A program made the translations under genes and the position numbers. Source: an uncultured Hyphomicrobiales bacterium (GTDB lineage: Bacteria; Pseudomonadota; Alphaproteobacteria; Rhizobiales; Xanthobacteraceae). Taken from it: a stretch of 64,000 nucleotides of DNA. This document shows, in pieces, positions 24,971-34,242 of this stretch. The DNA is taken from positions 37,053 through 101,052 of the forward strand of contig CAIRGJ010000056.1 in the NCBI GenBank assembly GCA_903878085.1. The letters are read 5' to 3'. Each line of letters opens with the position of its first letter. The first letter of the stretch is position 1. The notes under the pieces are model-generated. The model saw only the letters and a program-made list of their open reading frames with translations. It searched no databases and had not been told where the DNA came from.

Positions 24971-25954
24971 ATGCGCCGATTGTTGCCGCTCTTGTTCGCC
25001 GGCGCCGTTCTCTGTGGGCCGCTCGCATCGGCTGTGCAGGCCGCCGACGACTACCCGTCGCGGCCGATCCGGCTGGCGGTCGGTTTTGCGCCGGGCGGAG
25101 CCACCGACGTCGTCGCCCGTCTTATTACCGGCGCGCTCAGCCAGGAGCTTGGGCAGACGATCTTTGTCGAGAATATTGCCGGCGCCAGCGGCCTGCTCGC
25201 CTGGCGCAACATCGCGGCCGCTAATCCCGATGGTTACAGCCTGCTGATGGCGGAGAATGCGATCGCAATCCGCCCCGGCTTCAAGGACATGACGCCGACC
25301 TTCGATCCGGTCACGCAACTTGAACCGATCGCGACGGTGGCCCACTCGCCGCTGGCGCTGTGCGTCGCCGGCAACGTACCGGCCAACAACGTCAACGAAC
25401 TGATCGCACTGTCCCGCTCAACCGAAAAGAAGTTGAACTATGCGTCGGCCGGTACCGGCTCGGTCGCGCAACTGGTCTGGGAAGTCGTCAAGGACGGCGC
25501 CAAAATCGACGCCGTCGACGTGCCCTATCGCGGCGGTGGACCGGCGATGGCGGCGATCATTGCCGGTCAGGTCGACTTGATCATGGCGTCGACCCAGGTG
25601 GCCAAGCCCCTGGTCGAAGGCAAGCAGATCAAGGCCTTCGCCGTCACCGGCAAGACCCGCTCGCCGGCGCTGCCGGATGTCCCGACTTTGGCGGAAGCCG
25701 GTATCAAGACTGCCGACGTCGATCTGCAGTTCTGGTTTGCCGTGTTTGCGCCCAAAGGCTTGCCGGAAACGGTGCGAGCGAAGCTGGAGGGCGCCATCGA
25801 ACGCACCATGAAAAATCCCGTCATTCGCGAACGGCTGGCTGCGCTCGATATCACCCCGGATTTCGGGCTGGGCTCGGTGCTGAAAACCCAGTTGCAAAAC
25901 GAGATCAAAAACTGGAAGACCTTTATCGAAGCCAAGGATATCAAGGCTCAATAA
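24971..25954 (+). CDS. TctC/Bug-family substrate-binding protein
   Basis: 327 residues, complete. Signal peptide 1-25 (ending SAVQA), then the family opening YPSRPIRLAVGFAPGGATDVVAR. 'NYASAGTGSVAQL' and 'VPYRGGGPAMAAIIAGQVDL' form the ligand-binding core, and 'LPDVPTLAEAG' is the same C-terminal motif as in the partial gene at the window start. A Venus-flytrap carboxylate binder in the periplasm. The alpha/beta hydrolase gene follows in the same direction after 65 bases. Confidence 0.92.
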   Translation: MRRLLPLLFAGAVLCGPLASAVQAADDYPSRPIRLAVGFAPGGATDVVARLITGALSQELGQTIFVENIAGASGLLAWRNIAAANPDGYSLLMAENAIAIRPGFKDMTPTFDPVTQLEPIATVAHSPLALCVAGNVPANNVNELIALSRSTEKKLNYASAGTGSVAQLVWEVVKDGAKIDAVDVPYRGGGPAMAAIIAGQVDLIMASTQVAKPLVEGKQIKAFAVTGKTRSPALPDVPTLAEAGIKTADVDLQFWFAVFAPKGLPETVRAKLEGAIERTMKNPVIRERLAALDITPDFGLGSVLKTQLQNEIKNWKTFIEAKDIKAQ

Positions 25955-26019
25955 CGTCTTTCGCGCCGCCTCGCGGCAAACCCGCCACAACAATCGACCT
26001 CTTTACGAAGGCATCCCTC

Positions 26020-27180
26020 ATGAGCCGCGGCCCCTGGATCAATCATTTCGGCGATAATTTCCTCTGGTCGAACGCGGTCCTGATCCTCAAAGGCATGGCG
26101 CCCTACGGCGTCGTCGCGCTCGAGGAAATGGACCGCGCCTGCGAGAGACTTCGGCCGCGCTGGAGCGAGGCCGATCGCGGCAAGGCCTGGTTCGAGGAAT
26201 GGCGCGCGCTCGGCGACGAGATCGAGAAGCGCGGTGATGACGCGCTGGCCAAGAACCACAAGATCACCGCCGGCGACTATTACCTGCGCGCCGGCATCTA
26301 TCACTACAACGCCGAGCGCTTCATCGTGCCGGGTCCGGAGAAGAAAGCGCAGTGCGCGCACGCCTATAAGGTCTGGCATCAAGGCATTCGGCTGCGTCAG
26401 CCGAATGTGGAATTCATCGAGGTACCCTACGAAGGCACGACGCTGCCGGCGCTGTTCATGAAGGCGCCCGGTGAAGGACCAAAGCCGACGGTCGTCGTGG
26501 TCAACGGCATGGATAATGCCAAGGAGATGAGTATTTTCTTCTGCGGCCTGGAATTCGCCCGCCGCGGCTACAACACGCTATGTCTGGACGGTCCCGGCAT
26601 GGGCGAAATGCGCCGCATGCGCGACATGCCAAGCCGGTTCGATTACGAAGTGCCGGGCACGGCGGCTTTCGACTATCTCGCCGCGCGACCGGACGTCGAC
26701 GCCAAGCGCATCGCCATCATGGGTTACAGCTTCGGCGGCTACTATTCGTCGCGCATCGCCGCCTTCGAGAAACGCTACGCCGCCTGCATCGCGCTGTCGG
26801 CGCTGCATTGGGATCTCGCCGCTTGGCAGCAGAAAATCAAGGATGCCAACCGTAACGCGCCGGGCTCGGTGGCGCAGTCGAACTTCCAGTGGCGCTGGGT
26901 GGCCGGCGCGCAGGACGAGGACGAAGGCATCGAGATCGCCAAGAAATTCTCGCTCAAGGACGTCGCCAAGAACATCACCTGCCCGTTCCTGGTGACGCAT
27001 GCCGGCAACGACCGCGTGGTGCCGGTCGAGAACGCGCAGAAGCTCTATGATGCGGTCGGCTCAAGCAACAAGACCATCAAGATTTTCACGACCGAAGAAG
27101 GCGGCGCCGAGCACGCCCACGTCGACAACCGCCAAGTCGGCATTGATTTTGCCGCCGACTGGCTCAGCGATAATATGTAA
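26020..27180 (+). CDS. Alpha/beta hydrolase of the FrsA/DUF1100 type
   Basis: 386 residues: an N-terminal helical domain (about 1-140) with 'AGDYYLRAGIYHYNAERFI', then the hydrolase domain. The nucleophile elbow GYSFGG places Ser near residue 237. The acid is in GNDRVVP (Asp near 331) and the His in EHAHVDN (near 365). This domain layout is shared with 2,6-dihydroxypseudooxynicotine hydrolase and related C-C or ester hydrolases. The open frame reaches back to 25360 inside the TctC gene, but ATG 26020 gives the normal N-terminus. Neighbouring MmgE/PrpD and TctC suggest an organic-acid pathway. Confidence 0.88.
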   Translation: MSRGPWINHFGDNFLWSNAVLILKGMAPYGVVALEEMDRACERLRPRWSEADRGKAWFEEWRALGDEIEKRGDDALAKNHKITAGDYYLRAGIYHYNAERFIVPGPEKKAQCAHAYKVWHQGIRLRQPNVEFIEVPYEGTTLPALFMKAPGEGPKPTVVVVNGMDNAKEMSIFFCGLEFARRGYNTLCLDGPGMGEMRRMRDMPSRFDYEVPGTAAFDYLAARPDVDAKRIAIMGYSFGGYYSSRIAAFEKRYAACIALSALHWDLAAWQQKIKDANRNAPGSVAQSNFQWRWVAGAQDEDEGIEIAKKFSLKDVAKNITCPFLVTHAGNDRVVPVENAQKLYDAVGSSNKTIKIFTTEEGGAEHAHVDNRQVGIDFAADWLSDNM

Positions 27181-27292
27181 ACACTTGGAAACCCGAAGCG
27201 GCTCTATCTTGCCGGCACACGACGCATTGGCGTTTTATAATTTGAAATGCGATCGGAGGGCCACGAACGCCCGAGATTACGTGTGGCGAGTA

Positions 27293-27646
27293 TTACGGCT
27301 TGTTCGGACGTTCGGAGATAGGCCCCATAGCCTCATTCAGGAATGGCCGCCAACGCTCCGAAATGATGCGGATTTGCTTCAGGATTTTCTCCTTTTTTTC
27401 CGGTTTGATGTCGGATTTCGGATCGGCCAGGCTATCGAGTTGGTCCTCGAGCTTGGCCCAGAAGGCACGACCGCCGACGTGGCCGAAAGTTTCCTTTACC
27501 TGAACGATCCGCTCTTCCGCCAATGAGTTGATATAGGAAAGTATCCCGATAATCGCGGCGACGATGATCACGGTCTTGATCAAGAACGTTATGATCGGCG
27601 CGCCCGATTCGCGCTGCTGCACGACTGTCGTTGCTTCGGATTCCAT
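27293..27646 (-). CDS. Small single-pass membrane protein, unknown
   Basis: 117 residues. After a short polar N-terminus comes one hydrophobic helix (about residues 17-40, 'PIITFLIKTVIIVAAIIGIL'). A charged, helix-forming, Lys/Glu-rich region that could be coiled coil (about 45-105) follows and ends in a Pro-rich tail. The polar part probably faces the cytoplasm or periplasm. No family recognised. A plus-strand open frame overlaps it but lacks coding features. Confidence 0.6.
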   Translation of the reverse strand: MESEATTVVQQRESGAPIITFLIKTVIIVAAIIGILSYINSLAEERIVQVKETFGHVGGRAFWAKLEDQLDSLADPKSDIKPEKKEKILKQIRIISERWRPFLNEAMGPISERPNKP

Positions 27647-27886
27647 GTATCTCCCCTTTGAAGCGCTCTCCTGGCAAACATATCACACGCGTCACCACAA
27701 TTACTATGACAAGGCAAACCTCCAGCACCGGAGGCCTTCGTGCCGCAGTCACCGCGTGGGCAACCCGCCGGCCACGCTAGAATTCGCGACAGCCATCGAC
27801 TAACATTCTACCCGAACCGCTCAATGCCCGCCGGCTTTCCCCCGCCGAGTCAAATTCAACGCTGACGACGTGTCGCAGGAGCATAG

Positions 27887-29710
27887 ATGCAGATGATTTC
27901 GCTGGCGGCGAGCCCCGCCGCGTTCTTTCTTCCCTCTCGCTCGACGCACGTCACCGCCGGAAAATTGGCGCTGATAAGCATGATCTTCACGACCTTTTTC
28001 CTTTTTACGGCGGGGTATCATTTTCCGGGCGGGGCGAAACATTACCCTGATTGGGCAGAGGCGATCATCAACGGCACAACCCTTTATCCTGACGCTGCCC
28101 AGCGCGAGATCGGGTTTCCATTGCTTTACATTCTTGGGCTGTTTCCGTTTACGCACTCGTTTATCGGCATCACCTTAATCTTCGCCGCATTCGCCGTTTT
28201 GATTCCCGTCGTAGTGTATTTTTCTCTCGTGTGGGCGTCGCCGGCGATCGCCTTTTCCATGGGCTTGGTCTGCATCGTTTCGCTATCACCTTTTACGTAT
28301 CTGAAGTTTTTCTATCCCGATCAGGCCTATATGTTTTTCAATCTGCTCGCGGCCGCGCTGCTGATTGGATTTTTATGGAGCGGCCGGGTTCGGCTGCTGT
28401 ATCTCTTCACGCTGGCGGCCTTGGCGGCGTCTTTCACACGCACCGCTGGCAACCTCATGTATCCGGTGCTGCTGACGATTGCCTACCTCACGGTGCGCGG
28501 CAATTTCCGCCATTACCTAGGGTGCGTCTTGATCTTCGCACTGGCTACAGCAGCCTATCAGTGGCACCGCTACGAAGTCTTCGACGTGCGTCATCAACCG
28601 AGCACTCCGAGCGGCAAGGGGATGCAAGTTTTCTACGGTGCGTATCTCAATCTCGGCGATTTCGGCGTTCGACTCTCGCCCGATTTTGGACCCAATACAA
28701 AAATCATGCTGGAAAAACTCCGGCAAGAGCTACAGCCCAGCACACGAGAATCGGCGCTGATAAAGCGGGCGTTATATGACGACCCTGCGGAGTTTATGGA
28801 AAAATACGTTTATGCCTATACGCCGGAGGAACTGTTCGAAATTATTTGTACAAAACCAAATGAGGAATATTGGAACATACTGTATGCCATCGACCCAAAC
28901 GATCGGTTTTATCTCGATGCCGCAATGGAGATTGCTCGATCAAAGCCGTGGTATGTCGTGCAATATTCGGCGCGTAACCTTTGGCATTCTGTTTTCGATC
29001 CTGGCTATGGCTTCGCGCGATATAACGCTGCCGGATATCAAAAGTACGGGATTGATTTCACGCCGGCGACGCAAGGCTGGGGCGCTCGCTCGGAAGACTC
29101 GGTCGCGCAATATGGCGCGCGCGCGGCGCGCGAGATGGAATATTTTCAGCTGAAGGATCAGCCGTACGCTATTCAGCAAATTTTTCACGCCGTGGAGCGG
29201 CGCTATGTCAAATATTTTCCCAAGTACCTATGGATTATGTCGGCATTGATCGTCGCGGCATGGGTCGGGGCTTTGGCGGGTATGCTGTGTTGGCTGGTCC
29301 CGCGTTCAATGGATTGCCGGGCCCTGTTGATGACCGGCGTTGATAAATTGGTGGCGCCGGTGATCGCCGCGTCTGCGTTGTTGCTCTATGAAGATTTGGC
29401 AACGGCGATGTTCTCGCAACCGAACCATCGCTATTTCCATATGACGGAGCCGTTAAGGCTGGTGATCGCCGGTTTCGGCGTCGTCTTCCTGATGAGCGTG
29501 CTGTCTACCGTTTCGCCAAAGCGGACCGCGGCACGCCAAGCGGGTCAAGCCCAACCGCAGCGCGAGAGCGTCATTTCCGCAATACAGAAATACGACCTTC
29601 TCGATAGATATTTTGGCCGGCGGCCTCGCCAATGGATTTTTGGGCTGATCGTCGTCAACGCGATCCTGTTTGCATGGTGGGCGTCCAGCCTAATAGCTCA
29701 TACGTCATGA
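27887..29710 (+). CDS. Polytopic membrane protein, GT-C glycosyltransferase-like
   Basis: 607 residues. About eight hydrophobic helices lie in residues 20-240, a large soluble segment at about 240-440, and two to four more helices near the C-terminus. The loop after helix 1 holds acidic residues (HYPDWAEAI, NGTTLYPDA) where GT-C enzymes keep their catalytic Asp. This organisation suggests a lipid-linked sugar transferase, fitting the polysaccharide locus, but no specific family is recognised. GGAG lies eight bases before the ATG. Its last 13 bases overlap the end of the convergent acyltransferase gene. Confidence 0.7.
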   Translation: MQMISLAASPAAFFLPSRSTHVTAGKLALISMIFTTFFLFTAGYHFPGGAKHYPDWAEAIINGTTLYPDAAQREIGFPLLYILGLFPFTHSFIGITLIFAAFAVLIPVVVYFSLVWASPAIAFSMGLVCIVSLSPFTYLKFFYPDQAYMFFNLLAAALLIGFLWSGRVRLLYLFTLAALAASFTRTAGNLMYPVLLTIAYLTVRGNFRHYLGCVLIFALATAAYQWHRYEVFDVRHQPSTPSGKGMQVFYGAYLNLGDFGVRLSPDFGPNTKIMLEKLRQELQPSTRESALIKRALYDDPAEFMEKYVYAYTPEELFEIICTKPNEEYWNILYAIDPNDRFYLDAAMEIARSKPWYVVQYSARNLWHSVFDPGYGFARYNAAGYQKYGIDFTPATQGWGARSEDSVAQYGARAAREMEYFQLKDQPYAIQQIFHAVERRYVKYFPKYLWIMSALIVAAWVGALAGMLCWLVPRSMDCRALLMTGVDKLVAPVIAASALLLYEDLATAMFSQPNHRYFHMTEPLRLVIAGFGVVFLMSVLSTVSPKRTAARQAGQAQPQRESVISAIQKYDLLDRYFGRRPRQWIFGLIVVNAILFAWWASSLIAHTS

Positions 29711-30942
29711 GGCAGTCCCCGCCGCGCCAGCTGAGGTGCAAGAAGTTTGCGAACGGCCAGCCGCGCCGGACTTTCAATCTTGAGGTACGACACGCGGCTG
29801 ACGATGGCGAGCATCGCCAACGCCGCCACCCATAGCGCCCAGGCTGCCGCCGGGCCGGCTGCTTCGATGCCGAGTCGTTTGAACATAGACGGAAAGACCT
29901 CGTGCAGCAGGTAGATCGAATAACTTGCCTGCCCAAACCGCACCATCAAGGGCTGCGCCAGAAATCGCGACCACGGCGTAACGAATTGCACGACGCAATA
30001 CATCATGATGGCAACCAGCGGGGCGTACAGCGGCGACGCAATCCGGCCGATCAATAGATCGTGCGGCGCCATGTAGAGCCATAAGTGGGCTCCAAGAACC
30101 AGGCCGATGGCCGCGAGCGTTACCAATGAAGCCAGCGCGCCGGTAATCTCGGTCTTCTGCGATCGACGCTTGAGAAAAAACATCGCTGTCGCCATTCCGA
30201 CAAAAAATTCCCCGAGCCGCGCCAGCGGATTGAAATACAACAGCCAACGCAACAATGAATCGTTGTAACCGTCCGCCGTCGATGCCGCCGGCCCGAACGC
30301 AGCGAGCCCGACGCTGTCGATTTTCGCTTGGTAGATTCCGCATAGCCAAAAATAGATGAGCGTGAGCGAATAGATGGCGGCCGCGCATCCAACGATGCCG
30401 AGCGGGCTCAGTTGGCGGCGTCCTGCCACATTCGCGATCAGCGCATAGGCCAAATAAAAAAACAGCTCGACACTGATCGACCATGACACCGCCGAGATCG
30501 GCCCATATTGGTAGATCAGCGATTTGTCGCAGATGACCGTATAGATCCAGCTCTGCGTGAAAGTGAGAAAGCTCAACAAGCCAACAAATTGCGCGCCCGG
30601 TTCGCCGGCGCGGCCGCACGCACTCCTGGCGCTGATCAATACGTAGGTAAACTCGAACAGGAACAAAGCGATATAGAGCGGATAAAGCCGCGCAAAACGC
30701 GCGGCCATGAACAGTCTGAAGCCGCCAGGCTTTTGGATCGTGGCGTGATAATTGTAGTGAATAACAAACCCGCTTAGGACGAAGAATAGCGTCATGCCGA
30801 GCCCGGTGAAGGTGCCGAGCAGTTCGGGAAAAACTCCCGATTCGGACATGCCGGTGTAATGCCCGCCGGCAACCAGCATCGCGGCTATGAAACGCAATCC
30901 GTCCAACGCCGGGAGATAGCCGTCATTCGCGGCTAAAGGCAT
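29698..30942 (-). CDS. OafA-type acyltransferase 3 family protein
   Basis: 414 residues from the ATG at 30942 (the frame is open 40 codons further, but that part is hydrophilic and unlike the family). Opening 'YLPALDGLRFIAAMLVAGGHY' holds the conserved Arg and His of the family. 'GMTLFFVLSGFVIHYNY' and 'ARLYPLYIALFLFEF' follow, and about ten membrane helices are present. Such enzymes O-acetylate or otherwise acylate surface polysaccharides in the inner membrane. It overlaps the convergent GT-C-like gene by 13 bases. Confidence 0.9.
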   Translation of the reverse strand: MPLAANDGYLPALDGLRFIAAMLVAGGHYTGMSESGVFPELLGTFTGLGMTLFFVLSGFVIHYNYHATIQKPGGFRLFMAARFARLYPLYIALFLFEFTYVLISARSACGRAGEPGAQFVGLLSFLTFTQSWIYTVICDKSLIYQYGPISAVSWSISVELFFYLAYALIANVAGRRQLSPLGIVGCAAAIYSLTLIYFWLCGIYQAKIDSVGLAAFGPAASTADGYNDSLLRWLLYFNPLARLGEFFVGMATAMFFLKRRSQKTEITGALASLVTLAAIGLVLGAHLWLYMAPHDLLIGRIASPLYAPLVAIMMYCVVQFVTPWSRFLAQPLMVRFGQASYSIYLLHEVFPSMFKRLGIEAAGPAAAWALWVAALAMLAIVSRVSYLKIESPARLAVRKLLAPQLARRGLPHDV

Positions 30943-31076
30943 TAGATTGCTTGACTTTTTTGGCACTATCGGGCAACCCCGGCGAGAATTTCGGTGGTTC
31001 GGACACGGGCTTTCTTGGGGTGAAGCTAGGCCCGTCGAGGACCATTTTCCAGATAAACGCACTGGGGGTAAAGAGA

Positions 31077-31739
31077 ATGGGTCGCTTGTTGGAAATCGTG
31101 ACGCCGCTGCATAAGGCCACGAAGCGGGATGTCCTGGCGCGCATGAACGACGACAAAGTTCAATGCATGATCAAGGCTAAGGAATACGAGTTCGACTACT
31201 GGGACGGCGATCGCCGTTACGGTTACGGCGGTTACAAGTTCATCGAAGGCCGCTGGGCCCCGGTCGCACAGGCGCTGATCGACATTTACGGCCTCAAGAA
31301 CGGCGACAAGGTTCTCGACGTCGGCTGCGGCAAGGCCTTCTTGCTCTATGAGATGAAGAAGATCCTGCCGGACCTCCAGGTCACCGGTTTCGACATCTCC
31401 AAGCACGGCATCGCCGAGGCCCGCGACAACATCAAGCCGTATCTGTTCAACTATCGCGCCCAGGATGCCTATCCGTTCGGCGACAAATCATTCGACCTCG
31501 TCATCTCGCTTGGCACCTTCCACAATCTGCACCTGTTCGAGCTCGAGACCGCGCTGAAGGAAGTCGAGCGCGTCGGGAAGAACAAGTACATCATGGTCGA
31601 AGGCTATCGGAACGAGCAAGAGCAGTTCAATCTGGAGTGCTGGGCCCTGACCGCGGTGCAGATCCTGCACACGTCGGAATGGATCTGGTTCTACAACAAG
31701 TGCGGCTACACCGGCGATTATGAGTTCATCTACTTCTAG
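31077..31739 (+). CDS. Class I SAM-dependent methyltransferase
   Basis: 220 residues. Motif I VLDVGCGKAFLLYEM near residue 75, motif II 'VTGFDISKHGIAEA' with the ribose-binding Asp, and motif III 'FDLVISLGTFHNLHLFE' are clear. The C-terminal 'EWIWFYNKCGYTGDYEFIYF' is aromatic-rich. ATG 31077 follows GGGGG-TAAAGAG; the open frame extends to 30951 without a site. A zinc alcohol dehydrogenase gene follows at 34 bases, and the pair probably modifies a nucleotide sugar. The exact acceptor is unknown. Confidence 0.88.
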   Translation: MGRLLEIVTPLHKATKRDVLARMNDDKVQCMIKAKEYEFDYWDGDRRYGYGGYKFIEGRWAPVAQALIDIYGLKNGDKVLDVGCGKAFLLYEMKKILPDLQVTGFDISKHGIAEARDNIKPYLFNYRAQDAYPFGDKSFDLVISLGTFHNLHLFELETALKEVERVGKNKYIMVEGYRNEQEQFNLECWALTAVQILHTSEWIWFYNKCGYTGDYEFIYF

Positions 31740-31773
31740 TAAGAACCGCCGCCGGTAACCGAGAGCACCTGAA

Positions 31774-32820
31774 ATGCAAATCAAGACAGCCAAAGCAGCA
31801 ATCCTCGCCAAGTCGCGCGAACCCCTAATCGTCGACGAAATCGAATTCCCCGAGACGCTGAATGTCGGCCAGGTCCTGGTCAAGGTTCTCTACACGACGA
31901 TCTGCGGCGCACAGCTCAACGAAATCGCGGCCGCCAAGGGCCCCGACAAGTTCCTGCCGCATCTTCTCGGCCACGAAGCATCGGCCACCGTGGTCGAAAT
32001 TGGGCCGGGCGTCACCAATGTGAAGCCGGGCGATACCGTTGTGCTGCATTGGAGGCCGAGCCTCGGCATCCAGTGCCAGCCGCCGTCCTACAAGTGGAAG
32101 GGCGAGAAACTCAATGCCGGCTGGATCGCGACCTTCAGCGAATACGCCGTTGTGTCTGAAAACCGCATGACCGTGATCCCGGCGGATTACGACCTCAAGG
32201 TCGCTCCGCTGCTCGGCTGCGCCGTCACCACCGCGGCAGGCGTCATCAATAATGACGCCAATGTGAAAATCGGCGAGTCGGTCGTGGTATTCGGCGTCGG
32301 CGGCGTCGGGCTCAATGTCGTGCAGTTCGCCCATCTGGCCGGAGCCAACCCAATCGTGGCAGTCGATTTGATCGACACCAAGCTCGATATGGCGAGGGCG
32401 CGAGGCGCCACGCACGTCCTCAACGGCAACTCGATCAAGGACATGCCCGCCGCGATCCGCGAAATCGTCGGCGCCAAAGGCCCGGACAAGGTGATCGAAA
32501 CCACCGGCGCCACCAAGATTATCGAGATGGCATACGATCTAACCCATGCCGACGGCACTTGCGTGCTGGTGGGCGTTCCGAATGATAAGGTAACGATCTA
32601 CACGCTGCCGATCCACTTCAACAAGGTGCTGACCGGCTCGCACGGCGGTGACGCGCGGCCGCATATTGACATTCCGCGCCTGATCAATCTGACCAAAGCC
32701 GGCCGCCTGTCCTTTGACGGCATCATCACCCACGAGTTTCCGTTGTCGAGGATTAACGAAGGCCTCGACATGGTACGAAGCGGCGCTGCCGGACGTGTAC
32801 TGATTAATATTGCCGGCTAA
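31774..32820 (+). CDS. Zinc-type alcohol dehydrogenase (MDR superfamily)
   Basis: 348 residues. Catalytic-zinc ligands are visible: Cys in TTICGAQ, His in LGHEASATVVE and Cys in LLGCAVTTAAGV. Cofactor binding is by 'VFGVGGVGLNVVQFA' and VDLIDTKLD, the Asp favouring NAD. The lobe that normally has four Cys for structural zinc (after GDTVVLHW) holds only one Cys, so structural zinc is probably absent. Within a polysaccharide cluster it could oxidise or reduce a sugar carbon, for instance of a nucleotide sugar, but the substrate is inferred from context only. Confidence 0.87.
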   Translation: MQIKTAKAAILAKSREPLIVDEIEFPETLNVGQVLVKVLYTTICGAQLNEIAAAKGPDKFLPHLLGHEASATVVEIGPGVTNVKPGDTVVLHWRPSLGIQCQPPSYKWKGEKLNAGWIATFSEYAVVSENRMTVIPADYDLKVAPLLGCAVTTAAGVINNDANVKIGESVVVFGVGGVGLNVVQFAHLAGANPIVAVDLIDTKLDMARARGATHVLNGNSIKDMPAAIREIVGAKGPDKVIETTGATKIIEMAYDLTHADGTCVLVGVPNDKVTIYTLPIHFNKVLTGSHGGDARPHIDIPRLINLTKAGRLSFDGIITHEFPLSRINEGLDMVRSGAAGRVLINIAG

Positions 32821-33039
32821 TCGATCTTGAGAGGTCGACGTGGCCTCTAGACTTAATCACCCGCGATCGGCGTTTCATTGCAATTGGCCTCGCGCCCGTC
32901 GGGCATTTTCAACCGATGGCAATACAATAGAATTTGGCAAAGTCCCACTTCGTCGGTGGCACTAGCCTAGTTAGATCTTTCTATCTATCCTAAAAGCTGG
33001 CCGTCAACCTCTTGGGCACATCACACAGGGGAAGTATTC

Positions 33040-34227
33040 TTGTTTAAACTCGTAAGGAGATTTAGGCAGAAGACCTTGGATCTGTTGCGTGCGCCCCAAG
33101 CTCTACTCGACATTCAACTTCGACTCGTCAATTTGAGAGATGCGTTCGATGTTCTCAATGAGCGTCTGAGCGAGCAAGCCAAAGACGCGGCCCCTAATGT
33201 AGGCACATCGGTCCTAACTTTCGAGCCCGTCGTCGACATTCCTTTTCCTGCGGCCGACATCAACAGTGATGATCTTGTTAGCGCGATAACCGCAGCGCCC
33301 GCATTTCAGAAAGCTGAATCGTTTTTTAGAGAAAGCTCTTCTGCTGCACGGTCACTTGTTTCTCCAACTGCCCAGGCAATACTCTACTGTCTGATACGAG
33401 TACTCAAACCAATTTTAGTCATTGAAATCGGCACTTTTAAGGCCGGCACAACTGAAGTGCTTGCCCGCGCCGTTCAGAAAAATGACGTCGGATGCGTCGA
33501 AACGATCGACCCGTTTGGATCGACGATTGCCAGGCCGATTCTTGCTGCATGGCCGCTAGAGCTGAGAAGCGTCACGAGATTTCGAGCGATAAATTCCATG
33601 GAGTTTTTTGGCGAGATGAGCGCCCAACGAGACCGAGCCGATCTCGTATTTATTGATGGCAACCATGACTTTGAGTTTGCACTTTTTGACATCGAATCGG
33701 CTGCTCGATTTCTTAAACCAAACGGATTTCTCGTTATTGATAATATCGGCCAGCCCGGGCCTTACATGGCTGTGAGAGACTTCCTGATGCGGCATCGAGG
33801 ATGGAGGGAATCTGGCGACGCAACGACCCGTGTAGATCGTTGGGCTCCATATGATGCTAATCGGACGAGGATACGAAATACTGAATTTTGCATTCTTCGC
33901 GCGCCTCCAGCGATCTCGGTAACAGAACGACCAATGACCTTGGGCGAAATTCCTTTTACAAATAATATTAGCGGGGTGAGGGTGGAGCTAGCGAAGCGAT
34001 CATCCGGCACATTGCATGTTCAATGCGTCATAAGAACTTTTGGCGTGCCCCCGACAGAAGAGGCCGTCAGAACTTCCGTCATTATTGATGCTGAGCAGCT
34101 GGTCCTTCAAATCCCGATCGATATTGTACTGGATTTCGCGCCAGGCGCGCGCCGCACAATCGAACCTTGGCTCTTTTGGGAGGGGCCTGAGGACCTTCAA
34201 CTAGCTGCCTATCCAACAATTTACTGA
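33040..34227 (+). CDS. Class I methyltransferase (Methyltransf_24-like) with C-terminal beta domain
   Basis: 395 residues. A predicted coiled or helical N-terminus (1-60) precedes the Rossmann region: LVIEIGTFKAGTTEVLARA near residue 130, DLVFIDGNHDFEFALFDIE near 205 and 'GFLVIDNIGQPGPY', a pattern shared with cephalosporin-hydroxylase/Methyltransf_24 families. The last 110 residues are a separate beta-rich domain. It begins with TTG, seven bases after AGGGGAAG. Codon use is visibly more AT-rich than in the flanking genes, and this continues through the two following genes, suggesting acquisition as a unit. Confidence 0.75.
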   Translation: MFKLVRRFRQKTLDLLRAPQALLDIQLRLVNLRDAFDVLNERLSEQAKDAAPNVGTSVLTFEPVVDIPFPAADINSDDLVSAITAAPAFQKAESFFRESSSAARSLVSPTAQAILYCLIRVLKPILVIEIGTFKAGTTEVLARAVQKNDVGCVETIDPFGSTIARPILAAWPLELRSVTRFRAINSMEFFGEMSAQRDRADLVFIDGNHDFEFALFDIESAARFLKPNGFLVIDNIGQPGPYMAVRDFLMRHRGWRESGDATTRVDRWAPYDANRTRIRNTEFCILRAPPAISVTERPMTLGEIPFTNNISGVRVELAKRSSGTLHVQCVIRTFGVPPTEEAVRTSVIIDAEQLVLQIPIDIVLDFAPGARRTIEPWLFWEGPEDLQLAAYPTIY

Positions 34228-34242
34228 TCAAGAGGCAATTAG

